Below, in pieces: positions 1-8,142 of a stretch of DNA of 64,000 nt. Source of the stretch: Chitinimonas sp. BJYL2 (GTDB lineage: Bacteria > Pseudomonadota > Gammaproteobacteria > Burkholderiales > Chitinimonadaceae); NCBI RefSeq assembly GCF_027257935.1, contig NZ_JANZKW010000003.1:248001-312000 (forward strand), written 5' to 3'. The number at the start of each line of letters is the position of its first letter. Positions within the stretch are counted from its first letter, which is position 1. The translations under genes and the position numbers were made by a program. The notes beneath the pieces were generated by a model. The model worked only from the letters and a program-made list of their open reading frames with translations. It had not been told where the DNA came from and did no database searches.

Positions 1-215
1 ATGAAAGCGGCAAACAGGAAGGCCATGCGGTTGTAGCGCATGTCCGGTCGTCGTCGCGTCAGGACGACCAGGGCGGCAGGTATGCTGAAATAGGCCAGCC
101 CGATCAGTGCATTGGCCGTGACGTAAGTCCACAGCAGCGGTGGTGACCAGGCAAAACAGTAGCCATGGGGAATGAAACCCTGGCTGATGAAGAACTGCGA
201 GAGCGAGTCCAGCAT
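1..215 (-). CDS. N-terminus of a membrane-anchored sensor (histidine kinase or GGDEF type), partial
   Basis: The gene enters from the left edge and only its first 71 codons are present. The ATG at 215 is preceded by a GGAGGAAGG ribosome site. The peptide begins MLDSLSQFFISQGFIPHGYC and continues through hydrophobic segments ending in basic loops (LTRRRPD). The FIPHGYC...W...YVTANALIGLAYFSIP pattern is the N-terminal membrane module seen in many PAS-containing sensor kinases and diguanylate cyclases. The output domain lies outside the window, so kinase versus cyclase cannot be decided. Confidence 0.7.
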   Translation of the reverse strand, partial: MLDSLSQFFISQGFIPHGYCFAWSPPLLWTYVTANALIGLAYFSIPAALVVLTRRRPDMRYNRMAFLFAAF

Positions 216-335
216 GCCTTCCTCCGGATTGCATAGCGTGCGCCATTGCATGACGCTTTATCATTATTCCCTAATGCATAGAATGAACCGGCTTTGCGTC
301 GTGCGCAAGTCGGTTTGCCGCCCCAATCGTTGCCC

Positions 336-944
336 TCAGGCCGCCGGCCTGTGCCCGATCAATGCGGCATGGATTTCGTCAGCCTGCCAGTCCCGCCGGG
401 TCAGCGCCGTCAGCACATGGTCGCGCCACGCGCCGTCGATCAGCAGGTAGTCAGGCGCGTAGCCCTCACGCACGAATCCCAGCTTGGCCAGTACACGGGC
501 ACTGCGTTCGTTGTCGGGTAGATGGTTGGCGCTGATGCGGTGGAGATGGTGATGCGTCCACACCCAGTCCAGCGCGACACCCAAGGCTTCGGTCATGAGT
601 CCGCCTCCCCAGTAGCGCTGATCCAGCGAGTAGCCGAGCAGGGCGCTGTAAGCCGGGTAGCCCACGATGGCGGTGAAATTGATGACGCCAATCACCACAT
701 CCAAATCAATGGGGTAGAGGAACAGGCAGACGCTGCGGCCTTCTTCAAACTGACGCCGATTGGCCAGCACACGTGCCTGCCAGTAGGCCTCGGTATAGAA
801 AGACTCGGGACGACGCGGTTCCAGTGGCGCAAGGACGGCGCGGTTGCTGCGGTAGTAAGCGGCGATGGCCGTCGCATCGGCAAGGCCCCCGAGGCGGATG
901 ACAAGCCGGTCGGTGCGCAGGTGTGGGGCAGGGTGGCCGGTCAT
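336..944 (-). CDS. GNAT acetyltransferase, RimJ/RimL type
   Basis: A 202-residue protein of the family that acetylates N-terminal amino groups of proteins such as ribosomal protein S5. It opens with the typical LRTDRLVIR strand. The acetyl-CoA region includes GVINFTAI, YSLDQRYWGGGLMTEAL and the closing NERSARVLAKLGFVREG motif characteristic of RimJ. The reading frame extends upstream to a TTG at 971, but a hairpin terminator of the neighbouring cytochrome operon lies at 972-996, so I place the start at the ATG at 944. The substrate cannot be read from the sequence. Confidence 0.85.
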   Translation of the reverse strand: MTGHPAPHLRTDRLVIRLGGLADATAIAAYYRSNRAVLAPLEPRRPESFYTEAYWQARVLANRRQFEEGRSVCLFLYPIDLDVVIGVINFTAIVGYPAYSALLGYSLDQRYWGGGLMTEALGVALDWVWTHHHLHRISANHLPDNERSARVLAKLGFVREGYAPDYLLIDGAWRDHVLTALTRRDWQADEIHAALIGHRPAA

Positions 945-971
945 GGGCGGTATCCGGTAAGCAGAATGCAA

Positions 972-996
972 AACGGGCCGGCAAGGCCGACCCGTT
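972..996 (-). terminator. Rho-independent terminator of the cytochrome c pair
   Basis: AACGGG and CCCGTT arms enclose an inner CGG/CCG pair. On the minus strand the stem is followed by TTTTGC. It lies 24 bases beyond the stop of the cytochrome gene at 1020 and just before the acetyltransferase start. Confidence 0.6.
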
Positions 997-1019
997 CAGT
1001 ATCGCAACAAAAAACGCGT

Positions 1020-1343
1020 TCAGCGCTTCATGTTGAGCTTGCTGGGTTGCGAGGCAAACCAGGCAGCCAGATTCTCGATATCGGCCTTGGACAGCGGCTG
1101 GGCCATGCCGGCCATGATGGCATTCTTGCGCTCGCCGGTCTTGTAGGCATTGAGCGAGTGGCGCAGGAAGTCAGCATGCTGACCGGCCAGAATCGGGTAT
1201 TGCGGGTTGGTGCTGTTGCCATCCACATTGTGGCAGCTGGCACACAGTTGTTCGGACTTGGCCTTGCCGGCAGCCAGATCGGCAGCCTGGGCGGAAGCGC
1301 CTGCGAGGATCAGCGCGGCGAAAGCGATGCGAAATGCGTTCAT
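1020..1343 (-). CDS. Small class I cytochrome c (c553/c4-half type)
   Basis: A 107-residue exported monohaem cytochrome. It has a signal peptide ending ASAQA, a CASCH haem-binding motif near residue 34 and a downstream IMAGMA segment that can supply the methionine ligand. An AAGGAG ribosome site lies nine bases before the ATG. It follows the cytochrome gene at 1356-1685 with a 12-base gap, so the two are one operon. Each protein resembles one half of a dihaem cytochrome c4. The likely role is electron transfer in the periplasm toward a terminal oxidase such as the cbb3 oxidase encoded at 36-39 kb; the partner is inferred. Confidence 0.88.
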   Translation of the reverse strand: MNAFRIAFAALILAGASAQAADLAAGKAKSEQLCASCHNVDGNSTNPQYPILAGQHADFLRHSLNAYKTGERKNAIMAGMAQPLSKADIENLAAWFASQPSKLNMKR

Positions 1344-1355
1344 TCGTCGTGCTCC

Positions 1356-1685
1356 TTATTGCTTGCCAGCGTAGTAGGCGGCCAGATCGGCGATGTCCTG
1401 TTCGGACAATTGCGCGGCGATGGCGGTCATGGTCGGGTGCTTGCGCGAACCCGTCTTGTAGCCTTGCAGCGCAGCGGCGATGTAGTCGGCATGCTGGCCA
1501 CCGATCTTGGGTACGTTGTACACCGTCGGGTAGGCGGTCTTGTAGCCGGGAATACCGTGGCAGCCCAGGCACATCGAATTCTTCTTGGCACCTGCTTGTG
1601 CGTTGCCGGTGGCCGCTTGGGCAACACCGCCCAGGCCCAGCGCAAGCGCCAGACACAGCGCGGATGCAATTTGTTTGTTGTTCAT
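1356..1685 (-). CDS. Small class I cytochrome c
   Basis: A 109-residue periplasmic monohaem cytochrome with a signal peptide (LALGLGGVAQA) and a CLGCH haem motif. It shares the GGQHADYI...LQGYKTGSRKHPTM...LSEQDIADLAAYY pattern with the downstream cytochrome, suggesting tandem duplication of a c4-like half. The frame is open further upstream to 1742, but the ATG at 1685 has a GGGAG ribosome site and begins a proper signal peptide. It is the first gene of the pair and is transcribed away from the MerR-type regulator at 1847; that adjacency alone does not show control. Confidence 0.88.
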   Translation of the reverse strand: MNNKQIASALCLALALGLGGVAQAATGNAQAGAKKNSMCLGCHGIPGYKTAYPTVYNVPKIGGQHADYIAAALQGYKTGSRKHPTMTAIAAQLSEQDIADLAAYYAGKQ

Positions 1686-1846
1686 TGTCAACTCCCAGTT
1701 TCCCTGTATCCGGCGGGTCTCGGCCGCTGGAATCGGCTGCATTGTAGCGGGGGTGTGGGCTTGCTGCCAGTCCGGCAGTCAAACCTCATCAGGCTTGGCT
1801 AATTTGCTTTATGATGATTCGTATTCACAGTCCAACCCTCTTCACC

Positions 1847-2764
1847 ATGCAAACCGATCTGCCTCTGGGCCTGAACATCAGTGCGGTAGAACGCGAAACC
1901 GGGCTGACCAAGGAGTTGCTGCGCATCTGGGAGCGTCGCTACGGCTTTCCCCAGCCCGCCCGTGATGCCCAGGGCGACCGTGTCTACACGCCTGAGCAGG
2001 TAGACAAGCTGCGCCTGCTGCGCCGCTTGCTGGACCGGGGCATGCGCCCCAGCAAGATCGTGGGCAGCGAGACGGCAGAGCTGATGGCGCTGCTGGAGCG
2101 CATGGCCCAGACCCAGGAACCCAAGACGCCGAATACGGATGTCGATCCGCTGATCGATTGTCTGTCCCGTCGTGATCTCGGTGAGCTTCAGCGCTATCTG
2201 CAAGGTGAGCTGGTCGTGCGCGGCTTGCGCGATTTCGTCAGCGAGTTCATGCCCCGTGCCAATGTACGCGTGGGTGAGGCCTGGTTTGCGGGCGAAATCG
2301 GCGTGTGGCAGGAGCACTGCTACGTGGAACAGGTGTCGCAGACCGTGCGCATGGCCATGTTCACGTTGAGCCAGCCGCTGAATCCACCCAAGGTGCTACT
2401 GACCACGCCTGCCGGTGAACAGCACGGGCTGGGCTTGCTGATGGTGGAGGCCATGCTGCGCATGCAGGGCTGCCAGACCTGGTCGCTGGGGCTGTCATTG
2501 CCGCTGGACGATATTGTCGCGGCTTGTTGTGAGCTGGGTTGCGATGTGCTGGCGATGTCCTTGTCGTCAACCTATCCGCAGCGTGAGGCGTCCGACTTGC
2601 TGGCACAGCTGCGCCAGCGCTTGCCGGCAGGGGTATCGATCTGGCTGGGCGGGGCGGGTTCGCACAACTTCAAACGCTTGCCCGAAGGCATCGACCATCT
2701 CGGCCAGCTGGCCGATGTGATTCCTGCGGTGGGTGCCTGGCGCAAGGCACGCAAGCTCGATTAG
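1847..2764 (+). CDS. MerR-family regulator with cobalamin-binding domain (CarH/LitR-like)
   Basis: A 305-residue transcription factor counted from the ATG at 1847; an ATG at 1811 is also in frame. The N-terminal MerR helix-turn-helix spans roughly residues 9-75 (ISAVERETGLTKELLRIWERR, then YGFPQP). A helical bundle follows, containing W146 and, nine residues later, E156-H157. This is the W-x9-EH signature of AdoCbl-dependent CarH photoreceptors. The B12 domain carries ExHxxG at 191-196 with H193 as the predicted lower cobalt ligand. The residue after W146 is Phe, whereas Thermus CarH has a His there. No carotenoid or photolyase genes are adjacent. A PduO-type adenosyltransferase that could make the cofactor is at 23905. 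Confidence 0.85.
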   Translation: MQTDLPLGLNISAVERETGLTKELLRIWERRYGFPQPARDAQGDRVYTPEQVDKLRLLRRLLDRGMRPSKIVGSETAELMALLERMAQTQEPKTPNTDVDPLIDCLSRRDLGELQRYLQGELVVRGLRDFVSEFMPRANVRVGEAWFAGEIGVWQEHCYVEQVSQTVRMAMFTLSQPLNPPKVLLTTPAGEQHGLGLLMVEAMLRMQGCQTWSLGLSLPLDDIVAACCELGCDVLAMSLSSTYPQREASDLLAQLRQRLPAGVSIWLGGAGSHNFKRLPEGIDHLGQLADVIPAVGAWRKARKLD

Positions 2765-2773
2765 GTCATCCGC

Positions 2774-3544
2774 TTATTCGGGTTCATGGGCGTCCTGCCG
2801 GTCGGGCAGGGCAACAGCGACCGGTCGCCTCACTTGCTTGTGCTGTTTCCAGGCGGGGGACAACAGGCGCATGCCGCGTACCCGCTTGATGCCTTCCAGG
2901 CAATACACGCCACCGGCAATCGGCAGCCAGCGAGCACTGGCGGTTTCCACCAGTCTGAGGCGCTCCCGCCAGTGGCTATGTTCAAAGGGCAGGGCATGGC
3001 AATCGAGCTTGCTCTGGCCGGCCTCGAAACCCAGCAGGGCCATCCAGTCCCGGATACGGTTCGGACTCAGGAAGTTGCCGCGCCAAGGATAGCCTTGCCG
3101 GCGCTTGGCCAGGCGGCATGCGCCCCAGACGCTCCAAGGATTGAAACCCGATAGCAGCAGCCGGCCCTCGGGCACGAGTACGCGTTCTGCCTCGCGGAGT
3201 ACAGCATGCGGATCGGCGTGAAAATCCAGCGTGTGCGGTAGCAGCAGCAGATCGATGCTCGCAGCCGGAAAGGGCAACGCAGCCGGGTCGCACTGCAGGG
3301 CGCAGCTAGCCGAGGCGCCGACCTTGAGGCGGGTGGGCATGCGGTTGCTGGCCAGCAGATCGTGTCCGCATAGTTCGATCTGCACTGCGTAGTAGCCAAA
3401 TACATCGGCCACGGCTTGATCAAAAAAAGCGTGTTCGCGCGCGATCAGGTACTCGCCCAGCGGACTGTTCAACCAGCCCGCGAAGCCCTTGGCGGCCATA
3501 CCGGGATCGACCGGGTTGCCGGCATCTTGATTCGGAGTCTGCAT
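2774..3544 (-). CDS. Class I SAM-dependent methyltransferase
   Basis: About 256 residues. The DPAALPFPAASIDLLLLPHTLDF segment is the methyltransferase motif region after the SAM-binding strand, and LREAERVLVPEGRLLLSGFNP is the typical strand-4/5 region of Methyltransf_11 proteins. Relatives lie beside gloB or rnhA in many betaproteobacteria; the substrate is unknown. The start is uncertain: ATG at 3544 would put its first codon one base from the start of gloB on the other strand, and an in-frame ATG at 3496 also precedes the conserved GWLNSPLGEYL segment. Confidence 0.85.
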   Translation of the reverse strand: MQTPNQDAGNPVDPGMAAKGFAGWLNSPLGEYLIAREHAFFDQAVADVFGYYAVQIELCGHDLLASNRMPTRLKVGASASCALQCDPAALPFPAASIDLLLLPHTLDFHADPHAVLREAERVLVPEGRLLLSGFNPWSVWGACRLAKRRQGYPWRGNFLSPNRIRDWMALLGFEAGQSKLDCHALPFEHSHWRERLRLVETASARWLPIAGGVYCLEGIKRVRGMRLLSPAWKQHKQVRRPVAVALPDRQDAHEPE

Positions 3545-3545
3545 A

Positions 3546-4310
3546 GTGACCATCCTGCCTGTTCCGATACTCGACGACAACTACGTCTGGCTGATGCACG
3601 ACGGCATCCATGCGCTCGTGGTGGACCCCGGTGATGCCGCCCCGGTGAAGTCCGTCCTCGCGGCGCACGGCTTGACGCTCACGGCGATCCTGATCACCCA
3701 TCATCACCGTGATCATATTGGTGGCGTGGCGGATCTGCAGGCGATCTGGTCGTGTCCGGTGTATGGCCCGCCCGGTATCGACGGGGTGTCGGTGCCGCGG
3801 GGCGACGGGGATCGGGTTGAGCTGGCTGCGCCGGCCTGCTGCTTTGAAGTCCTGGCGGTACCAGGCCACACCCTGGATCACCTTGCCTATTACGATGCCT
3901 CCCTGGCGATCCTGTTCTGTGGTGACACGTTGTTCGCCTGTGGCTGTGGTCGTCTGTTCGAGGGTACCCCGCAGCAGATGCAGACCTCGCTTGCCCGGCT
4001 GGCGGCCCTGCCGGCGCAGACGCAGGTGTACTGTACCCATGAATACACGCTGTCGAACCAGCGCTTTGCACTGGCCGTCGAACCGGATAATGCGACCTTG
4101 CAGGCCCGCCATCAGCGCGACTTGGGCCGCCGTCAGCGGGGGGAGGCCACTTTGCCCACCACGCTGGCCGAGGAGCTGGCCTGTAATCCCTTCCTCCGCT
4201 GGGCGGCGCCGGTGGTCAAAACACAAGCTGCGCGGCAGGGGGCGGAAGATGACAGCCCCGTGGCGGTTTTTGCGGCGATCAGGCGCTGGAAAGACCAGTT
4301 CAAGGCGTGA
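3546..4310 (+). CDS. gloB: Hydroxyacylglutathione hydrolase (glyoxalase II)
   Basis: A 254-residue metallo-beta-lactamase-fold enzyme that hydrolyses S-lactoylglutathione to D-lactate and glutathione, completing methylglyoxal detoxification in the cytoplasm. The binuclear metal motif THHHRDH is at residues 51-57. Other ligands lie in PGHTLDHLAY, FCGDTLF and YCTHEYTLSN. Length and the opening IPILDDNYVW match the GloB family. The start is a GTG at 3546. The gene is divergent from the methyltransferase, with start codons almost touching. Confidence 0.95.
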   Translation: MTILPVPILDDNYVWLMHDGIHALVVDPGDAAPVKSVLAAHGLTLTAILITHHHRDHIGGVADLQAIWSCPVYGPPGIDGVSVPRGDGDRVELAAPACCFEVLAVPGHTLDHLAYYDASLAILFCGDTLFACGCGRLFEGTPQQMQTSLARLAALPAQTQVYCTHEYTLSNQRFALAVEPDNATLQARHQRDLGRRQRGEATLPTTLAEELACNPFLRWAAPVVKTQAARQGAEDDSPVAVFAAIRRWKDQFKA

Positions 4311-4495
4311 GCCGATAATCGGTACATCGCACCGTGTGATGGGAGTCTGGCCCGCGCATTGCACGGTTTGATGATTGTTTCCTAAGGGATTTCCGGTTGA
4401 CGCTGGGGGTGCGTGACCCTACCATCCGCCCCATTCCCCGGACTGGCCGGCTCGCCCCTGTGTTGGCGACCCGCCACCTCACCCCTGTGTAGCCC

Positions 4496-6106
4496 ATGCA
4501 AAATCTGTCTTTCCGTCTTGCCCTGTCTTGCGGGCTCTTTGCATTGCTGACGCTGTCGCGCGCCCATGCGGACACGATCGCCGCCTTGAGCGAGCCGCTG
4601 CCGGCGGCGCCTGAAACCACGGTGCCTGCCGAGCAATCCATGCTGGCCGTTCCCACCCAGACCGACAGCCTTGACGCGGCGGTGATCGATACGCCTGCCG
4701 AATCGGCCGATCTGTGGGTGCGGGTGCGCAAGGGTTTCCGCATGGAAGAGGTCGATTCGGCTGCCGTGCGTGCGCAAGAACGCTTTTATGCCAGCAATCC
4801 GCTGTATATGCAGCGCGTGGTGGAGCGCAGCCGCCGTTATCTGTACTTCATTGTCAACGAAGTCGAAAAGCGCGGCATGCCGACCGAAATCGCCCTGCTG
4901 CCGATTGTGGAAAGCGCCTTCGTGCCGCGTGCGCAATCGCATGCCGCCGCCTCGGGCCTTTGGCAGTTCATCCCATCCACCGGCCAGCGCTATGGCCTGG
5001 AGCGGACCTGGTGGTACGACGGCCGTCAGGATGTGATGGCCGCCACCTATGCCGCGCTCGATTACCTGCAGGATCTGTACAACCTGTTCGGTGACTGGCA
5101 ACTGGCGCTGGCGGCCTACAACTGGGGCGAGGGCGGCGTGGGTCGCGCTTTGGCCAAGACCCGCAAACGCGGTCTGGAAGACGATTTCGACACCATAAAG
5201 AAGCCGCGCGAAACCGAAGCCTATGTGCCCAAGTTGCTCGCGGTGCGCAATATCATCGCCAACCCGGCAGCGTTCGGCCTCTCGATTCCCGTGGTGCCTG
5301 ATCGACCCTACTTCCAGCCGGTCAGCACGGGACGGCATATGGACCTGGACGTGGTGGCCGAGCTTGCCGGCATTACGGTAGAGGAAGTGCTGCATCTGAA
5401 CCCCGGGCTGATTCGTCCGGTATTTGCCCACAAGGGCGATCGCAAGCTGTTGTTGCCGGTGGACAAGGTGGATACCTTCCAGCAGAACCTGCAACAGTAC
5501 GACAAGCCGCTGCTGTCTTGGCAGCCCTATGTCACCAAGCGAGGCGAGGCGCTGGATGTGCTGGCGCGCAAGTACGATATCGCCCTCAGCGAGCTGCGCA
5601 GCGTGAACAAGCTGGGTAATGCGACCCGTGCCAGCGGCCAGACGATACTGGTGCCGATACGTGACGGTGAGGATCAGGCCCCACGGCAGGATCTGGCCAG
5701 CCTGATCGCTTCGGCCAGCAAGGTGATCGGTAACGACGACGGCGGGGCGCAAGCGACGCCGGCCCGCTACAAGGTGCGCCGTGGCGATACCCTGTTCTCC
5801 ATTGCACGCCGTTTCGGCACCTCTGCCGAGGCCATCAAGCGTGCCAACAAGCTCAAGACCAACCGCGTGCCAGTCGGGCGGATGCTGGTGCTGCAGCAGG
5901 GTGAGCCTGCGGCCGGTCCGTCGCGGATGGCGAAGGCATCGTCGGCCAGCAAGCCGGTGCAGTATGTGATTCGCCGCGGCGATACCCTGGATGCCATTGC
6001 CCGCAAGCATGACGTTACCGTTGCGCAACTGCAGAAGTGGAACAAGCTGGGACGCAAGACCGCACTGCGGGCGGGCAGTAAGCTCGCCATCCGCCGCGAA
6101 AGCTGA
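4496..6106 (+). CDS. mltD: Membrane-bound lytic murein transglycosylase D with LysM repeats
   Basis: A 536-residue exported enzyme that cleaves peptidoglycan glycan strands to 1,6-anhydro-muropeptides. A signal peptide ends SRAHA; no convincing lipobox is seen, unlike E. coli MltD. The SLT domain has catalytic E139 in LLPIVESAF, followed by SGLWQFIPSTG and AYNWGEGGV. Three LysM-type segments lie in the C-terminal half (about residues 340-385, 422-466 and 490-535, the last two beginning YKVRRGDTL and YVIRRGDTL). The 185 bases between gloB and this gene can hold a promoter. A strong terminator follows at 6123. Confidence 0.95.
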   Translation: MQNLSFRLALSCGLFALLTLSRAHADTIAALSEPLPAAPETTVPAEQSMLAVPTQTDSLDAAVIDTPAESADLWVRVRKGFRMEEVDSAAVRAQERFYASNPLYMQRVVERSRRYLYFIVNEVEKRGMPTEIALLPIVESAFVPRAQSHAAASGLWQFIPSTGQRYGLERTWWYDGRQDVMAATYAALDYLQDLYNLFGDWQLALAAYNWGEGGVGRALAKTRKRGLEDDFDTIKKPRETEAYVPKLLAVRNIIANPAAFGLSIPVVPDRPYFQPVSTGRHMDLDVVAELAGITVEEVLHLNPGLIRPVFAHKGDRKLLLPVDKVDTFQQNLQQYDKPLLSWQPYVTKRGEALDVLARKYDIALSELRSVNKLGNATRASGQTILVPIRDGEDQAPRQDLASLIASASKVIGNDDGGAQATPARYKVRRGDTLFSIARRFGTSAEAIKRANKLKTNRVPVGRMLVLQQGEPAAGPSRMAKASSASKPVQYVIRRGDTLDAIARKHDVTVAQLQKWNKLGRKTALRAGSKLAIRRES

Positions 6107-6122
6107 GTCCTGATGATGATGA

Positions 6123-6163
6123 CCAAGAAAAAACCCCGCCGGATCAGCGGGGTTTTTTCTTGG
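6123..6163. terminator. Bidirectional terminator between mltD and msrC
   Basis: A 17-base perfect inverted repeat (6123-6139 with 6147-6163) has a GCGGGG core flanked by six As on one side and six Ts on the other. It can stop transcripts from mltD and from the convergent methionine sulfoxide reductase gene. Confidence 0.92.
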
Positions 6164-6174
6164 TGCCTGGATGT

Positions 6175-6654
6175 TCAGCAGTCGGTGCTGGCAATGAACC
6201 GGGCGAGCAGCTTTTCCAGCCCGATGCGATCCTGTTCGCTGAAGCGGTCCGGTTCGGGGCTATCGATATCGAAAACGCCGATCAAGCGGCCATCCACGAT
6301 GACGGGCAGGACAATCTCCGATCGCGAGGCGGCATCGCAGGCAATATGGCCGGGAAACGCATGGACATCGGCCACGACCACGGTTTCGCGGCGCACGGCG
6401 GTGGTACCACACACGCCCCGGCCGAAGGGAATCCGCACGCACGCGACCTTGCCTTGGAAGGGGCCGAGTACCAGCTCCTCACCATGGGCCAGATAAAATC
6501 CCGCCCAGTTCAGATCGGCCAGTGTCTGGGCCACAAAGGCAGAAAACTGGGCGGCATTGGCAATGAAGTTGCGCTCGCCCTCGAACAGGCCGGCAAGCTG
6601 ACGATCAAGTTCGTCGTAATCAGGTTGGCGTGACGCCGCCGTGGTATGAAACAT
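6175..6654 (-). CDS. msrC: Free methionine-(R)-sulfoxide reductase (fRMsr), GAF fold
   Basis: A 159-residue GAF-domain enzyme that reduces free methionine-R-sulfoxide using thioredoxin. The three redox cysteines are C72 (KVACVRIPFGRG), C82 (GVCGT) and C106 (HIACDAAS); their 10- and 24-residue spacing is the same as in the E. coli enzyme. The LPVIVDGRLIGVFDIDSP strand is the family signature. The frame is open far upstream, but homology begins at the ATG at 6654. It converges on mltD through a shared terminator. Confidence 0.93.
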   Translation of the reverse strand: MFHTTAASRQPDYDELDRQLAGLFEGERNFIANAAQFSAFVAQTLADLNWAGFYLAHGEELVLGPFQGKVACVRIPFGRGVCGTTAVRRETVVVADVHAFPGHIACDAASRSEIVLPVIVDGRLIGVFDIDSPEPDRFSEQDRIGLEKLLARFIASTDC

Positions 6655-6697
6655 GGGTGATTCCGTCCGATATTCTGGACGCGGATCATAACACCCG

Positions 6698-7306
6698 GTG
6701 GAACCCCCGACGGCTTGTACGGTCGCAGCTTTCGATCTCCACTTCTCAGGATGCGCCTTGCCGCATACACCTCGGGCCGGCTGGTTGGCCGGCGTATTTT
6801 CCCTGTTGTTGCACGGGCTGCTCCTGCTGGTCTGGCCGGATATCCGCGCCCATCCGCAGCGCGCTGCCGACCCGGCGCCCCCCGTCCCGCTGACCCGGCT
6901 GGTCGTGCGTATTGTCGCGGCCGCCCCGCCATCACTGGCTTCAGCCAGCCCCGGGTCGCAAGCGGTAACCCCCAGGCGGGTACGTGTGCTGGCGGTACCG
7001 CTGACGGCACCGGCGAGCATGCCGACCCCTGCGCCGTCCGAATCCGCCGAGGTGCTGGCCCCCGGTCTGGATACGGAGTCCCTGAGAGCACAGGCGCGCC
7101 AGTTGGCCCGTCAGCCATCCGGGGTTGCTAGCCAGGATTTACCGCCGGGTCTGCGTCGCACACCCGGCGAGATGGAGACCCCGCTGGCGCGTGCTATCGA
7201 CAAAAGCGCCCGTCCGGATTGCCGCACGGCCCATGCTGGCATGGGCCTGCTGGCCGCGCTGCCACTGATCTACGACACCGTGCGTGATAAGGGCTGCAAA
7301 TGGTAA
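6698..7306 (+). CDS. Hypothetical single-span membrane protein, proline/alanine-rich
   Basis: A 202-residue protein starting at GTG 6698. One transmembrane helix (about residues 28-46, WLAGVFSLLLHGLLLLVW) is followed by a long Pro/Ala-rich linker and a compact C-terminal block (RPDCRTAHAGMGLLAALPL...DKGCKW) with two cysteines. The layout resembles the membrane-plus-spacer part of TonB-like proteins, but the C-terminal block is not a TonB domain; I recall similar tails in uncharacterised betaproteobacterial proteins. Function unknown. It is divergent from msrC. Confidence 0.65.
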   Translation: MEPPTACTVAAFDLHFSGCALPHTPRAGWLAGVFSLLLHGLLLLVWPDIRAHPQRAADPAPPVPLTRLVVRIVAAAPPSLASASPGSQAVTPRRVRVLAVPLTAPASMPTPAPSESAEVLAPGLDTESLRAQARQLARQPSGVASQDLPPGLRRTPGEMETPLARAIDKSARPDCRTAHAGMGLLAALPLIYDTVRDKGCKW

Positions 7307-7336
7307 GTAGCCTTCACCGCTGATCCCCAAAACAAA

Positions 7337-7361
7337 ACAGCCCCATCGATGATGGGGCTGT
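7337..7361 (-). terminator. Terminator of ssb
   Basis: ACAGCCCCATC/GATGGGGCTGT is a perfect 11-base inverted repeat. On the minus strand it is followed by TTTGTTTTGGGG, fitting termination of ssb. The hypothetical gene at 6698 ends just before it and may also use the stem. Confidence 0.85.
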
Positions 7362-7395
7362 CTGGGGCGCTCGCTAGGTGCTCATACCGCCAGGC

Positions 7396-7899
7396 TCAGA
7401 ACGGAATATCGTCTTCGAAGTCATCAAAGCTCTGCGGCTTTTGCGGTGCGGGACGGCCACCGCCTTGATTGCCACCACCACCGGCATTGTTGCGCGCGGG
7501 TGCGGGCGCGGCATTCTCGTAGGCCGGCGACTGGTCGAATTCGGCACCGCCACCGCCAGCACCGGCACGACCGCCCAGCATCTTCATTTCGTTGGCGATG
7601 ATTTCGGTGGTGTAGCGATCTGCACCTGTGGCCTTGTCTTGCCATTTGCGCGTCTGCAGGCGGCCTTCCACATACACGGCACTACCCTTCTTGAGGTATT
7701 GGCCTGCGATCTCGGCGAGACGGCCGAACATGGAGATGTTGTGCCACTCGGTTTTTTCCTGCATCTGGCCTTGCTTGTCTTTCCACTTGTCGGTGGTGGC
7801 AATGCTGAAGTTGGCCACGGCTTCGCCGCTGGGCAGGTAGCGGATTTCCGGATCACGGCCCAGGTTGCCGATCAGCAGGACTTTGTTGAGCGATGCCAT
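7396..7899 (-). CDS. ssb: Single-stranded DNA-binding protein
   Basis: A 167-residue SSB that coats single-stranded DNA and recruits replication and repair proteins. The OB fold begins [20 protein letters not shown], typical of the family. A Gly/Pro-rich linker follows, then the acidic tip [10 protein letters not shown] that binds partner proteins. An ATG with GGAGAAAC upstream starts the gene. It lies downstream of the MFS gene on the same strand, with uvrA further upstream. A 7-base inverted repeat (GGCGTAG/CTACGCC, 7928-7956) lies in its leader region; its meaning is unknown. Confidence 0.97.
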   Translation of the reverse strand: MASLNKVLLIGNLGRDPEIRYLPSGEAVANFSIATTDKWKDKQGQMQEKTEWHNISMFGRLAEIAGQYLKKGSAVYVEGRLQTRKWQDKATGADRYTTEIIANEMKMLGGRAGAGGGGAEFDQSPAYENAAPAPARNNAGGGGNQGGGRPAPQKPQSFDDFEDDIPF

Positions 7900-8142
7900 G
7901 CAAGTTTCTCCGTCTTAGGTAGGGATGGCGTAGCGGATAAAGGGTAGTACTACGCCAGATCAGTATTTCAGTGATTGTCCGGCTGGGTGGTTGCGGCCAC
8001 CTATCGGTTCAGGCCAGCAGTGTAACCAAGTGCGGCCCTTCGTGTGGGTGTCGCCGTCATGCGGTGATGCAAACCGGCGATGCCGCGCGGCTGGCGTGCC
8101 TGGGTGTGATCAGCATGGCAGTCCCGTTGCGGCACCGCATCG

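Noticed and set aside
522-1802. 426-codon open frame on the plus strand
   Set aside because: It runs antisense through the acetyltransferase and both cytochrome genes, which have clear motifs, signal peptides and ribosome sites. The frame is a by-product of high GC.
3412-3428. TTGATCAAAA as an FNR half-site
   Set aside because: The halves lack the four-base spacer and the site is inside the methyltransferase gene.
4382-6028. 548-codon open frame opposite mltD
   Set aside because: mltD has intact SLT and LysM domains on the plus strand; the opposite frame has no recognisable domain.
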